DNA of 64,000 nt from Onchocerca lupi. Its lineage: Eukaryota; Nematoda; Chromadorea; Rhabditida; Onchocercidae. The stretch covers positions 124,001 to 188,000 of the forward strand of contig JAOVVO010000045.1 of NCBI GenBank assembly GCA_028564675.1, read 5' to 3'. Below are positions 24,461 to 39,300 of the stretch, piece by piece. The notes under the pieces are model-generated. The model saw only the letters and a program-made list of their open reading frames with translations. It was not told where the DNA came from and searched no databases. Both the position numbers and the translations under genes were made by a program. Position 1 is the first letter of the stretch. Each line of letters starts with the position of its first letter.

Positions 24461-27315
24461 TATCTATAAATACCGGTTGATCTCTTTACGAGCCAAGCAA
24501 TATTTGATAAACAAATCGAAGTGGCGCATAACGACTGTTAGATTTATTCCATTATTTTTGATATATTAGATTCTGGTAGATTCTAATTTCCGATAAAAAG
24601 ATTATAATTTCTGAGATTCTAATTTTTGATAAACAGGCTATCAATCGCAGCTACTGATATTTTTTAATGACGAATGTATCAAAATTTAGATTTAGAATAA
24701 TTCTAATGAAAGAATTATGTTGTTTTATCAAAATTTAGATTTAGAATAATTCTAATGAAAGAATTATGTTGTTCTCTATTAATTAGTTCATATTTGTCCA
24801 CAATAAGAAGACAGATCTGAACAGAATAGTTTTGAAATTCAAATCACAAAAATTACAAACAGAATCAGAGTTAGCCTATGGGAAAAGAGATAACATATCA
24901 TCTATTTTGCTGCTTTATGACTTAATCTGAATCATTTTCATTTCAAATTGAAAATAAACCTTAAAAATATCATTATACTTCGGTGATCAATTTAGATGAT
25001 TGAAACGATCAGTCTTTTATCACTAATGTCATACCAGGATGCAAAGTTCATGTAATCTTTTGATCAGCGATCATTTAACGGTGGATTGATTTAAATGAAT
25101 GATTAAAATGAATATTATCATAAATACCTTTCGGGGAATTTAGTGTTCGAAATACATTCCATTTCTCTTATCGCATGTAATAAATATTTAGATATCATTG
25201 ATATCATAAATTAAAATGCAAAAGAAAATCAGAATGGAAATGATTAATTCATTTTATATCTGTAAATATGACAACTTGAAAATAGTTAATTCATTTCACT
25301 TCATCCTTTCTCAAATACGAAATTGTTGTTAAACATTCAGTTCATATCCTTTTTTTTAGAAAAACTAAATTTTTCATTTTTAATTATTAAGTTTGTGTAA
25401 AATAAAAATATGCATGAATGCTCAATTATTTCATCATTTTTTCAACAAAATATTCAAGAAGTTTTTTAATGACAGCCAAATTTTTCAATATTATTGTTAA
25501 AAATGGTGTCATTAATTTAGTTTTCTTAAATGAATGTAATACAATTACTTCTCAAATTTTTTTTCTTTTTTTTTGAGTTCCAAGTTTTTTAACATTCTTG
25601 AGTATTCATTTTTCTTGGTTCTTATATGGCACTAAGATTAACGTTAGCATTTTGATTAAGTTGCTTCAACAAACTTTTTCTATTGAAATTTCAAAATTTC
25701 CACATAAACTCACTGTTACCTTAAAGTGATAATAGAATATAGAAATTGACAAATGCAAGTTTCGCTAGAATAGCAGCAACTTGTTTGAAAGAAGTTAAAT
25801 AATAGTTAATACTTGATTTTTTAATAAATCATACCATCATTAAATCAAATGTCAAATATTCATCTTTATTGTCTTCAGTACTCAATTCTTGAAGAACTGT
25901 TTACTTCATATCGAAATTCCGAATTCCTGTTTTCAAAAGTAACATAGAAAGACGTTAATTAATGAAAATATTGACATATGTAACTTCATAATGCTTGAAA
26001 AACTCTAATTAGAGCTTAAATCACGTTTTACAATATTACTTATAATGCTCGATTAAAGTTCACAGCAAATCCATTGTATTTAATAAAAGAATGTGATATA
26101 AATGACCAGTGCACTATTTTCCAAAAGAATTTGCTCAAAATATCTTAGGACCAATTACTGATGTCATTGATTTTTTATGAAAAATAGTTAATCATACAGT
26201 CATAAATTGATTACTAGTTATTGAATTTTAAATTTTCATTATTTGAGTTATTGTATTGAATAATCATATCATATTAGCATTTCGAGAAGTTCTTCATATT
26301 CTGAAGATGATTGCGACTTCTTAAGAAGTTGATAAAAGATAAGCGAAGAAGAAAGATAGCCTAACATTTCGATCAGTTCATCGTTATCAATAGTTATGAA
26401 ATGAAAATAAACAAAATTTGCTTTGAAATATCTTCGCGATAATTTCTTGTTGCTATCTGTATGCTTTGATTTGCAAAACTGTAGCATTATTAAATTATCA
26501 GTTTCAATTATCAATTAATTTATTAATTTGTATTATTATCTTGTCCATCATTATGGTATTTTGTTGATTTTTGTAACTTTATATTTAGATAATTATTGTG
26601 CTATATAAATAGAAAAAATTAATGAAATTAGGATATCTTATGTGAAAATCTTAAAAATTTAAATTAAAATTTGATAATAATCGATAATGATTCCTGAATT
26701 ATATCATATATGAATTTTTAAGATAGCAAATAAGATTTGTGTATTTTTTTTTTTTTTTTGACTGACTAATGTCAAATGACATTGAGGTAATTTTTACCCT
26801 CTAATGCTACTTGATTCTCAGAATTTATTTCGTGCTTTTCATGATTCATTAAGAAGATTGTTGAACCATTCTTTGATTTTTTCATTTTTGATCTTTAGTT
26901 CGAAAAATTTTTTTGCTATAAATAATTTCAATTAAAATGTTGGTGTAATTTTAATTGAAATGCTATATTTAAAAAAAATTGATTTTTTACTTTGTGCTTT
27001 GAATCAGTCATTTTGTTTGCTTGTACATATATGAGTGCCAATGTTTTTATTGTTTTCAAACTTTTTCAAAAATTATAAAAAAATAAATAAAAGAAAGAGC
27101 AATGCATCGATTATGCAAAAAATTGCGATCCAATGAATCAATGATACTATTCGTTTTTTTTTTTTTTTTATTGTATATGTTGCATATCATCATTTTAAAG
27201 GATTTAATTGTTCAGGAAAAAGTTTTATGGTAATAACGAAAAAATGCGACGAAAACGCTGAATTCAAATTTGTTAAATTTTACTGTAACGACGAATCATT
27301 CAACCAGCTGGCACG
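24461..27315. other. AT-rich upstream region of the zinc-finger gene
   Basis: No coding exon was recognised on either strand. It includes the exact 49-bp duplication at 24677-24774. The promoter of the zinc-finger gene should lie in its right part. Confidence 0.4.
24677..24774. repeat. Two tandem copies of a 49-bp unit
   Basis: The unit begins TATCAAAATTTAGATTTAG and ends TATGTTGTT. The two copies differ only at the last base, so the duplication is recent. Confidence 0.9.
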
Positions 27316-30300
27316 ATGATGCAGATTGAGCAGCAATATTTGAACTTGAACGATGTTCGAATGGTAATTTCAATTTTTTTGTTGATCTGATAAAAATTAG
27401 ATTAAAATTTGATTTATTTTGTAATTTAAACATCTTTTACAATGTTTAGTACCAGAGTCAAACTTTTTGCCATAAATTTTGTTCATTTCATTATTGTTTG
27501 TTTATTAATATTTTCAAAGAATGTCTGTTAAAACCTTAACTTCTTATTAGTACTAATAAAACTCTTTATTAGTGCTATTAATTTTTATTAGTACGAATAA
27601 TATGGTCATTATTAATAATTCTGAGATTAAAATTTTTTCTATGAGTAAAATTGCGAAAACAACGTAACTATCGGAATATTCGAGACAATGCGTCGCATAT
27701 TGCTTTATTTGACTAAAAATCAATTTTACAAAAATAATTGAATTATTTCTTCCAGTCAATTTGCCAATTTGATTATTTATAAAATAAAAAAAAAAAATGG
27801 TTACAGAATTCACTAGCGTAAAACATAGAAAGGGATAAATTTGGAAAAGTTTTGAAATATTAAAGTAAAAAAACGAATTAATTAATATTTTACACGTTAC
27901 AGAATCACTTGCCATTCACACAGAATCAATTAGTATTTACGCGTTACAGAATCAATTAGCATTTACGCGTTACAGAACCAATTTGTATACGTTGCAGAAT
28001 CACTTATTATTTACACGTTACAGAATCAATTAATGTTTGCACCTTACAGAATCAATCATATTTACACGTTACAGAATCAGTTAGCATTTAGACGTTACAG
28101 AATTAATTAGTATTTGCACGTTGCAGAATCAATCGACGGAAGCAACAGTTCCGCCGCCGCCGGTTGTAATTTGTCCAACAGAAGTGGACAATGTTAATAT
28201 AACTTTGGAAAAGAATCAGCAATGTGCATGCAAAGATTGCGGCAAGCTGTTCAATTCTGTGTGGTATCTGAAACAGCATGCCGTAAAGCATTCCAACGAT
28301 AGACCATTCAGATGCAAATTCTGCTATAAGGTTTCTTACATCTTATTTTAATATCGGGAATTATTCACTGATAAGCATTTGATAAGTGATAAAGCATTCT
28401 TACCATTTCAAATAATTTAATCCATAAAGTTATGCAGAATATGTAAACTTTTTTTTTTTTTTTGGAACATTTCTGTTTACATTTTCCGTAAAAGTACTCA
28501 CGTTCATTTTTTGTACTATTCATGTTTATTTGTAATATTCTATTCAAAACTGGATCTTTTAGAAGTGCAACAAAATTCTTTTTGATACAATCAAAACATT
28601 TTTTTATCATTTATCAACATCTGATTTCATTAGATAACAACAGCAAAAATACCTAGAAAAATATGGATTGGAAAGGAATTGAAGTATACCTGAACTGCTT
28701 TAGTTCATTTACAATTAGGTTACAATTAATTAAGAAAGATGCAATACAAACGGATGTAGTGGATTAGGACGACGAAATCTGTGTGCTCATTTTGTCATGC
28801 AATTAAAAAGTAGGCTAAAATAATATTAATTAACGGATATGACGTAGAAGGAATAGATGAACTGAGGAATGATAAGGGATGGGATGATGAGATCATAATT
28901 GTAAATTAGGTATCAAAATGTTCATTCGATTGCATTATCATTCGATCTTTTCCTAATTTTATTTAACCATCTTTTAAATTAATTTCTCATCTTTCTCACC
29001 CCGTTTTATCATATTCAGCTCTATAAATTTACTTAGAGCTCAGACTTAAAATGATTTGTGTAATTATTATTTCATATTCTAATTTTCAAAATTATTTTAC
29101 ATTTCGGTTTAGTGCACAGACATCGCGTTAAGCGTATAAATGAAATGAATACTTTAGATGATAATTCTTAATGTCACACAATTATGTCACTTTTTTATTT
29201 TTAAATTCATTTTTTCTCTTATTTTATTGGTTGTTAATTTGGTTAAAAAAAAAAAGGAAAAAAGAAAGGAAAATTGCTGAATTTTCTTTTTTCAGACTTA
29301 CAAATTTCGATCAAATCTTTATCAACATAAATGTCCAGATCGTACCAAAAATGGCAATATGTTAGTTTTCGTTGATATGATTTGTTTCTTTTTCTTGATC
29401 TGTTTTCCTTCTTGTTCTTTTTTTTTTTTTTGTTTTTGAAAAATTATGATTTTTATTTTGCAGACCATTTAACAAACGTCTAATGTATCGTTTAACTGTC
29501 AACCAATCGCACCTTTTCGATACACGAGAACTATCATTACAGCAAACATCAGAAAGGATTGCTCCACCGAACTTTGACCATTTTTTCAGGTTTGTTTGAT
29601 TTTTTTCCGCTCGCATGAAAGTTAAATATCTAGATCATTTTTTAATCGATAGCTATAATTTCGTCTGGGAAAAAGAAAAAGGAAAATTATAATCTGATTT
29701 CTCCGTTATTCTTTTTAACGAACTTTCAATTTTAATTTAACTTAAACTAGACTAAAGACAATGCTTAATTGCAAATAAGTAAATAATCAAACAAAATATT
29801 AATAAAACATGCATGCATTATGTTATATTCACACATTTATTTGATTATTTCCTTTTTTATAGCTATGCATGCAAAAAGGAATATATATTTGTAGAATGCA
29901 AGCTTTTTACAGTAATCGGCCAAGTTTCACCCTTCCAATTCAACCGGTCGAGCAGCATACTGAACAAATTGATATTCCGATTAAAGCGATTTCAGCAGAA
30001 ACATTAACTGCGAAGCAACAAATCGAATTGCGGGAAACTGTCGCTCCAAAACGATTTTTAGACCAATCTGTTATCGATAATTACTTGCAAAAGTATAAGA
30101 ATAAGGTAATAACAATTGAAATTACAATTCAAAATGCTTAGGAATCAATTAGACTTGCTCATTTTATAAATAATCACCTAAATGATTAATTGGCCTAATT
30201 ACCAAGTTTGGTCTGCTCGACCGTTTCTGTTGATGGTAGTTAAATTAAAAAAAAAGATGACATTTCATAGGTAATGTTAAAAGAATGCAAACTATTGTAA

Positions 30301-33300
30301 AGATATACATAAAATGAAGATATGCATTTAGTGATCATTTTATACAGTGATTTAGTTATCGAAGTTATCGTGAAATGATTTTACTTTTTAATTCTTTTAA
30401 AATTATTGATTGATTGATTACTCTTCTTGATGTTTTTTTCTGAAAACACTTGAATAAAAACTCAGCAAATAATAAATCAAAAACAAAAGTTGTGCTAATA
30501 TTTGATAATTCAACCGAATTATTTGATAATTTAGCTTTATCAATGTCGTAAATGCAAACTGCAATTCCCGACACGTGGTTACCTGAGTCGACACATTGCT
30601 CAACATAACGAATTGGAACGAATATCATTGCAATGTGAAATGTGTCCACAGCGATTTTCGAATGATTTGGAACTGAGGAAGCATGCAGAATTACATTCCA
30701 AGGATTCTGGGATTCTGTGCACAAAATGTCGCTCATCTTTTAGGTAGGTGAAGTATTTGGATGATAGAAAATTGGAATAAATTACAATGACTGTCGATAC
30801 TTTGTAGGAATTTGATTCACTTTTCTTGCTATATGGAATCTGATTCACTATTCTTGCTATATGGAATGTGATTTACTTTTCTTATAGGTCAGTGTTAGCA
30901 TTACGACGACATCGAAATCAATCCCGACAGTGCATGTCGTCATCAGTTAGCAACTTTAACAATCAAAGCATTGTATGTTTTTGTATTTTCCATGAACGGA
31001 TAATCTCCCAAGAAATCTGAAGCTATCAGTGGTTATGATTGCTGAGATCCCAGAAACTTCCCAGAATTATCAATCATCAATTAGATAGAACTGAATGGAT
31101 ATGGTAATCAGTGAACGAGTTAAAAGGAATATTGCAAGCCAAGCGATCGCTACAAGATTATATTTAGCGTGCAATCTTCGAGAACGCGAGAAATGCGCTT
31201 TTCTCACTAATTATATAATGCGATTGCTTGCAGACTGCAGAACTGCTTGCAGCATGCAGCATAATGTATAAGAGAATATTCATCCGAGACTAAAGTAAAA
31301 TGAATTTTATAACTGAAATGATTTTAAAATTGGAAAAAATTAAAAAGTGCTAAATTATACTGAATGAAATTCTTTTTAAACAATCATAAGAAATGGATGA
31401 AATTTCAGGATGAGTATGCATACATTGATGCTGTCGAAGCGGAAGAAGTCCAGATGAGTAGCATAGCAACAGCAACTGGAACTGATAATTTTGGTGAAGA
31501 AAAGCCATTCGTTCCAAGTGATAAGAATGGTGATTGTAATACTGCCAGTAGCAGTGCTGATTGTTATCAGCAATTCTCATCTAATCTAATCAGGTATAAT
31601 CATTTCTTCTCGTTCTCTTTCATTTGTGACACAAAGTGACTGTTTCAGATTTTCTGCTGGAATGCTATTAATTAGAGGAAAGTAATTATAAATAACATTT
31701 GTGATTATTCAGATCAGAAGATCATAGCAATGAGAGTGAAACAATAATGTGTGAGAATGGATCGAAACGAACTATTACTACGGTGAAAATTAAACTTGGC
31801 CCAACGTCTATTGTTTCGATAATGAAAAAGAAAGATGACAGTAATAATGATGAGCAATCAGTGAATAAGAATAGAATATTATATCCAGGTTTTCATTCTT
31901 TTTACTTATTTTACTCAAAAACGTCATTGACCTTCTCAGATTGACTTCAAAGCAGGAATAATTTGCTTGATCATATCGCAAACATGATAAAGATTTACCG
32001 ATAAACTACGGAAGTTGACATTGCAATAATCAAAAAGCATGCCTCAAAGTTATTTTTTGAATAAACGTTGCGTTTGAAATTAGCAATGAAAGGTGTAAAA
32101 TGGCCTAATTCATCAATTGATGAATAGGGTAAAATAATTGGACAATTAATATTGAAAAATTTGAAATGAAGTCAAATAAATATCACTCTAAGTCATTTAT
32201 GAGAACGAAAATTTGTCTATAAAAAAATTTCTGACAAAAAAATTTTGATTATTTCAAAAGATTCAAAAATATTCAAATGATAAATTTTTTTTCTTTTTAT
32301 TAAATACATTATAATTAGCACATTTTTCCATTGTAAAAGTGTTAAGATTAGTTTATTTTTTAGTGGCCAGATTTTTTTCCTTGTATAAATGATAATTGCT
32401 TTTGCTAATTGTTTAATTAAATAATTGTTATTTAAAATTGTGTTCACTTTGAACTTTTTTTTTTTGAAATCATGCAGAACTAAATGATATGGAAGCAACA
32501 AATTCGGAAGTGATATTAGAAGAGGAATCAAAGAGACGATTATCTCAAGGCAGTAGTACTTCCGATATTTCTACAAATCACTATAGCAGTTATATTGGTT
32601 CAGCTCGGATTATCACCAGTTATCATTCAGGTACTTTGATTCTTCATTTTTCAATAAATCGGATACAGCAAAGTATTTGAACGAGACAAGCGCATCTGTT
32701 TTCATTGGGAATCAGATTCTCATCCTTACTTTTCCATTAAATTCACCTAATTAGCATTTTTTTCTGTAATAGTCTTTCTTGTCAAGCCTTTGCTAGCAGA
32801 AGTTTTTACCCTTTACCTATGTCTTTTGCATGAGATGTCACAAACGTGTAGAATGATAGTCTTTGTTTATGAAATTGATATAATATGATTATTGCATGCA
32901 AAAAAATTGGCATTCCTTTTTGATATGTTTATTTTCAAAAAAAAAAAAAAAAATGAATTCAAATAATCCTCTGATTAATTCGGAATATTTAAATGAAAAA
33001 ATTTATTATAAACAAAAATATAATACTTAAAAAAAAAAGGAAAAGTTGAAATCTTTACAGGAATGAGTGGTAGTAGTGCTACCAGCAATAACAATACACA
33101 AACAAATGGTGGTGGTAGTGGTGGAAATGATGAATCGCATTTCACAATTTCAACTTTTGACAGTTTTTTATCGAATAATGCTGGCAGTGATGTTTATAAT
33201 AGTTTAATGCTAGAAGGTGGTCGACCGCTTATTCTACATTCCCATATACATGCTACCAAAGGTTTATTTTCAACTTTTTTTTTTACCACTCATTTGCTAA

Positions 33301-36300
33301 TTTTTGGTAAATTTTACTAAATGAATGATTTAATTTATTCAATCTTTGATGATTTTGAATGGATGAAGTATTAGCTGTTTTAATTTATTTAAAAATTCTT
33401 CACTTTTCTTTTCAATATTTTATTTTTTCCAATTTCTACTATTGTAAAATTCACTAGGGAATAATTTCAAAATTTCCAGAATTTTCACCAATGTTACAAG
33501 GAATTTTTAGTCAAATTATAAGAGTACATTAAGAAGATTCACCTAAATTCGTTATTGAGAGTTAAATCTTTAGTTTAAATAGAGTAATTATTCGACAAAT
33601 AGAGCTCTTTTTCTTCTTTGCATTCATTTCATCTCAAAAGTTCATCACTATGACCATTATAGATAGCTTTCCAAACTTGATCGTCACTTCAGATATTTCG
33701 ATGTTTTGATTTATGCAAGCAAGCAATTAAAAATGGAATAAATCAATGTATATTATCACTAAAAGTATTAAAATATCCAGAAATTGATTAATCTATTGGA
33801 AATTCGAAAATTGTATTATAAATATGTTTACCTGGCATTCTGGCTAAAATTGGAATTTAGCAAGAAGATTAAAAAAGAGAATGAACCTCCTGTTAGATAA
33901 TTCCATGAAATAATATTTTTTGTATTACTGGATAGCCATATAATCATAAATTCAATGAGCTGAAAAATGAGGAATTTATTCGAATGATTCACTGAAATGA
34001 TCACTCCCTGTTTTATGGCTGATATTTTAGAATTACGATAAAAATATATTAAAAAATACCTGTCCTGTGAAAAAAAAAAGATACAATTTTCAGTTCAAGC
34101 TGTATCTCAGCCAGCTGTTGATTTGATCAGTTATACGACGCAATCAATTCGTGATGAAATTAACCTTTGTGAAGCACTTTTTACTGTACGAACACACTTT
34201 TTGAGGTTTTCATTTCATTTCCGTGTGATATATCGCTGAACATCTTATTCTGATGTTGCATCAACGTTATTTGACGCGTTATTTTAAAGAAAAAAAAAAA
34301 AAACAAAAAAACTGATCAAAATATTAACGTGAAAGGTTCAATAATAATTCCAGCTGTTTTTAAATAGAGTTTTCATCAAATTACTGTCATTTTTATTAAA
34401 TAAATCCTTTTTTTTTCTCAACTATTTTGGTTCTTCTTTTCAGATTTATGCTTTTAAATGAATTCATAATTATTTGCGATTATGAAGCGAGCAGGCAAGA
34501 TGCTATTAATATAAATACAAAAATTTTCAGGAAAATCGCTGTATATATTGTTTATACAACTGTACTACAAACTGTGGAGTTTTTCGACTCGATCTGTGGT
34601 TTGTTTTTTTTCTCTTTTTTTTGTTTTAATTCATAAAATTTTACGAAAAAATTTTTTAAACCACAATTGAACCATTTAAATTGCATAAAATTTTTTCGTA
34701 TCAGAATTGCTTAAGCCCTTAATATTTTGTTTAGTTAAAAAAAGAAAGTTAATTAAGAAGATAAAAAAATATTTCTTTTTTAAGCAAATGTTCGCGAGAT
34801 TTTTGATATGTCTGATTAAACTTCTCAATATTTGATTTTATCAAACAAATATCTTCTAATGCTTGTTATCAACAACAAGGGCAGTAATGTGATTTTATTT
34901 ACGGATGAAGACGACGAAAATTTCAAATGTCCTTAAACTGTCCAACTCTTTTTTTTTTTTTTTATTTGAAACTCGTCTAGAAGAACATTTCAATAAAATG
35001 CAGGCAGACACATACCTAAATTCCTTTTACCATCCAACAAATATATACAATTAAATTTTCTATGAATTTCGTATGCGTTTGTTTGTTGCATAATATTTTA
35101 CATGCATGTTAATGTATGTGGAAGTAAGTAACAACAGGATGTTGATTTTTTAATTTTAATCTCTGCATGTGTTTATGTCAAAATTTTTTTCCATCTAATT
35201 TATCTTATTAAATTTTTTAACTGACATCCTTTTTGTTGCGATCCAATTTTTGAAAACCACTTTCAACTCAATTTAATAGTCGCAACAACTTCTGCCTTTT
35301 CTTTAATTTTTTTTTTCAAAAAATTTTAATCGTTTCAAGTAAATCAGTGCATATATGCGCCATCAACTATGCCATCAATGCAACAAAATTAATTCTTTTA
35401 ATCGGCGATGTTGAAAGCTGACAATTTCCACTCACAAACTGAGGTACTTAGAAACTCTGTGGTGACAGATATAGTTGTTCCGTTCCTTCCCTTCAAAATC
35501 TTGTTAGAAAGTTTAAATGATTTTCGATGTTTCAACACCACTGTATCAGTTCATAAATGTGTAACTTTTAGTGGCGTGTCTTAGTTTCACATTCCTCTCT
35601 TCAATTCTTTCTATTAAAATCTTAAAGTTCCAAATGAACAAAAATTTTAGTTGATAGTAGTGTAATGCAAATTTTCCAGTTCATGAAATTGATGCTTGAG
35701 AAGTATTAAACAAAATTTGAACTTATTAAAGGATATTTCAAAGATGGAAGTATTTCCTTTTGAATAGTTCCTTTCACAACAGTCAGTTTCTGATGATAAA
35801 GTTTCTTTTTTCATTCCGAAAGATTCAGAATTGCTCATTGATTGATAATTCGAGTATTTGTGGGAAAAAGCTGATCAATCAATCTCTTCAAAATATTTTT
35901 CTGTTTCTTGATTTTCTTCAATTCATAGAAATCTCTATCTTCCAGTATATTTCTGGAGAAATCTCGCTTTTTTTTTCAATCATAATTTTCGAGTCAAGAT
36001 TGCCTACTCCTTAGGATGGATGTTATGTCGAAGTTTCCAAGTTAAGAAAAACTTTTCTAAGTTTTCTGTTTTTAACCAATCTTTTCTGCATTCGATTTCT
36101 ACTAATCTTCTATGCTAAGATCTTGCCACAACTTTTCCATTTCATGTTAGCAACCTGATTTCATATCGAAAATTTTAGCACTAAATTTTAGATCGAGAAT
36201 TAATTATGGTAGCACTAAATGAATGCATTGTTTTCTTCTTCTCCCTTCATTTCCTTTTTATTTTTACCAATCGAGATTGAAACTGGATATTCTGCTCATT

Positions 36301-39300
36301 TTCAGAAGTTTTATTTTGATTTATTATAAAATATTCTTGTGTTCATTTATATTTCTCTCTCTCTCTTTCTCTTTCTTGCTATTCCTATTCCAATATTTTT
36401 TTAATTCACATTTTTTCCATTTCAACTATAAACAATTCATCACAGAGAGAAAAATCATTTTAGTATTCCCTAAAGGAAACGAGAATTTAGAAATTCTTCA
36501 AGTGTTTTTTGTTTTTTTTTGGTTATCGAGAATTTTTTGTTTTTTTTTGGTTATCGAAAATTTTTTTGACGTTAAAAGTCCGTCAATCAAATCATTCGCT
36601 CAAATTTGCATATTGAAAGTTGTTAGATTAAAATATTCGTCAAACATAGTTTTGTTTTTTGAAAATAATTTTCTATAATTAGATGGTTTTTTTTCTCTAA
36701 AATATTTCTCAATTTTTCTGAAATTTCTTTTTTCCACATAACAGAATCAATATTATGAAAAATATCTGGACTGAATTTGAATAATTAAATTTTTCAAAAA
36801 AATGAAAGAATCAGTTGCTATTAATCAAGATGTTTCTTCACAAAATTTAATGTACACAGTATAAAAGTTTTGATTGATTCGATTCGGGAAGATCGTCAAG
36901 CGAAAGATTGTCAAGTTATTAATGAACAAATAATGCCTCTCTTGTTCCCTAACAAGCATTATCATTTCTATCATTCAAATATCAAACGGTAACTTCAATT
37001 CTAACAATTTCTAAATGTCACTCTTACAGGCGTAATATTTGGTGACAACTTTTTATGTGAATTGTGTTTGATAAAAATGTAAAACTTTATACTGATCATT
37101 GCATTTGTCAGAATTTTCTTCTCATTTCTATTCAAATAATGTACCACAAAGTTTCCTATTACCTATGCATAGTTTGTTTTTTTCCCGCAATGTTTTAGAA
37201 ATGATAGTTGAAACTTTCTAAAATTAAATTGTCTTTTTTATGCCTTTTTCGTATCAACTAAAACACTGATAGCACAAATCTTTCGATACGAAAACTTTAA
37301 CAAAGCTCAATTTATTTTAATAAAATTAACCAAGAATCTACTAACCATTAAAATACTCTTCAATCCTTCCAATATTTTCAAATTTTGCAACTAATTACTT
37401 CGATTATTTGAAGCTTTCGGAATATTTTGGAAAAGCCTGAAATAATTTCAAAATATTTCTAAAGCAAAAAAAAGGTTTTTTTGCCATTCGAGAGCTATAT
37501 TACATTCTTAAGTTTTTTTCGGCGAGTGTTCCACAAAAGTTACCATTTTAATTTTATTAGAAATAAAAATTCATATTTGTTTCATAAATAACATTATTTC
37601 TGTAAACAGTTCTTCTGGTATGAAAGAATGATAAATTCTTTTCTCAAAAAAAAAGGTTCGAATAAAATCTTCGATATTATTTATTGTTTTTGCTTGTGAA
37701 TTGGCATTTATTTTGGTTGATTGGGTGGCCATCGTTCATCATTTTTTCTATTTTTTTTTTAAATTTTTTCATTTCTTAATTTCACCAAATTTTGCAAAGA
37801 GAATTTTCAAGCCATCCATCTTCTGAATTTAATTTTGATAATGTAATCATTCTTGGATTCCCATTTCTCTTCACTATTTCATCTATTCTGTCAACACGAC
37901 GAGAATCATTATCACATTATCACATTTATTCTTCTTTGATTTCTTATCTTTACGCTGATAATTTCTTTTTTAATTACCTTTACGATCATTTTGTGTAAAA
38001 AAAATTCTTCACTATTTTAGTATAGGCAATGTATTGAAGTAGGCTGTAGAACGACTCGTAACGATTTAACATTTTAAAATGTAAAATCGATGAGTAATCA
38101 ATATTGTTTGCAAAAGGGAACTATCAGGTTAAATAAAAAATTTGTAATACATGGAATTCTATGTACTTAAGCAAATGCTCCTAATTAATTCGAAAATTGA
38201 TTGGGATCTAAATTCTTGCAAGTATAATATTCTCTTCACTATTCGATTTAGCACATTAAAATGTTAGAAAAAAAGAAGGAATATAAGAATAGACAAATGT
38301 TCAGAATTTGAATTATTTTAATCAGAGTTGATTGATAACAGATTGATAAAAGAGTAGCAAAGAAATGAATGTAAAGTTGCTAAAATTTCTGCACAATCTC
38401 TCATTAGAAAAAAAAAAGCTTGGTGAATTCTAAGAAATAAGAGAAGTTATTCACATTTACCGTATGCTCCCTTCCTCTGTTGCACTTTTTATCGATAATG
38501 AAAATTAATAAATGAATAGCTTCGAACATTGCTAAGTTTCAACAAATATCTAAATCCTAAAAACTTAGCAATCCTTCTATTTTCTGCAATCTTTCAAAAA
38601 GTTACCAATCGAAATAGTTAGTCTTTCAATTTTTACGAATCCTTGCGTTCACTTCTTTTTTAAATTTGAGAAATTCTCGTCATAATTATTATTTTCTTCA
38701 AATTTTTAATTAACTAATATAATTTTTGAGTCGAATCTAATCCCTCTGATTAGCTGACATAATTAATGAATTAATTCTAGCACGTATTATTCTAACATTT
38801 CATGATCATAATTCCACTTCGTTTAAATTGATGATAACAAAATTGTACAGCAGTTTGGTCTTGTATCAGATGATTCTGAGAAAAACGAACAATATCAATT
38901 AGTACTGAAATATGCAGATGAAAGGATTTAAAAGATTCTGTAGATCAATGTTTCAAACTCGAAATTATCGATTAATTGATTACAAAATCATTAGCTATGA
39001 AATTTCAATTAAGGTGGGAAATCATGACTTGAGAATAAAAGAATTGTAATGTTGAAATCGATTTTCTTCCACTCCTTCAAGTATAAAATTTTGGTACGAT
39101 AGTAAACAACGATATTACAATACATGTCTTTCTAAGGAAATTCGCTATTTTTCTGAAATTAATTTTTTCTGCATTCTTTGCGAAAAAATTTCCTTTATTT
39201 TCTTGGTCAAAAATGGCGTCAAATGATACTGCTTATGATTAAACAACAAAATTTCATTCCTGTAATTTATTGTTTGCTAAATTTCAATTTGCAAATTATC

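Noticed and set aside
26269..26514. 81-codon minus-strand frame
   Set aside because: It starts with ATG-like sequence and looks partly protein-like, but has background composition, no acceptor and no similarity.
30365..30848. Minus-strand frames opposite zinc-finger exon 6
   Set aside because: They are the antisense of a well-supported exon.
36223..36678. 151-codon frame within intron 13 of the zinc-finger gene
   Set aside because: It is a product of pyrimidine-rich DNA (Phe/Leu/Ser runs) and lies inside an intron; a T-rich duplication makes up part of it.
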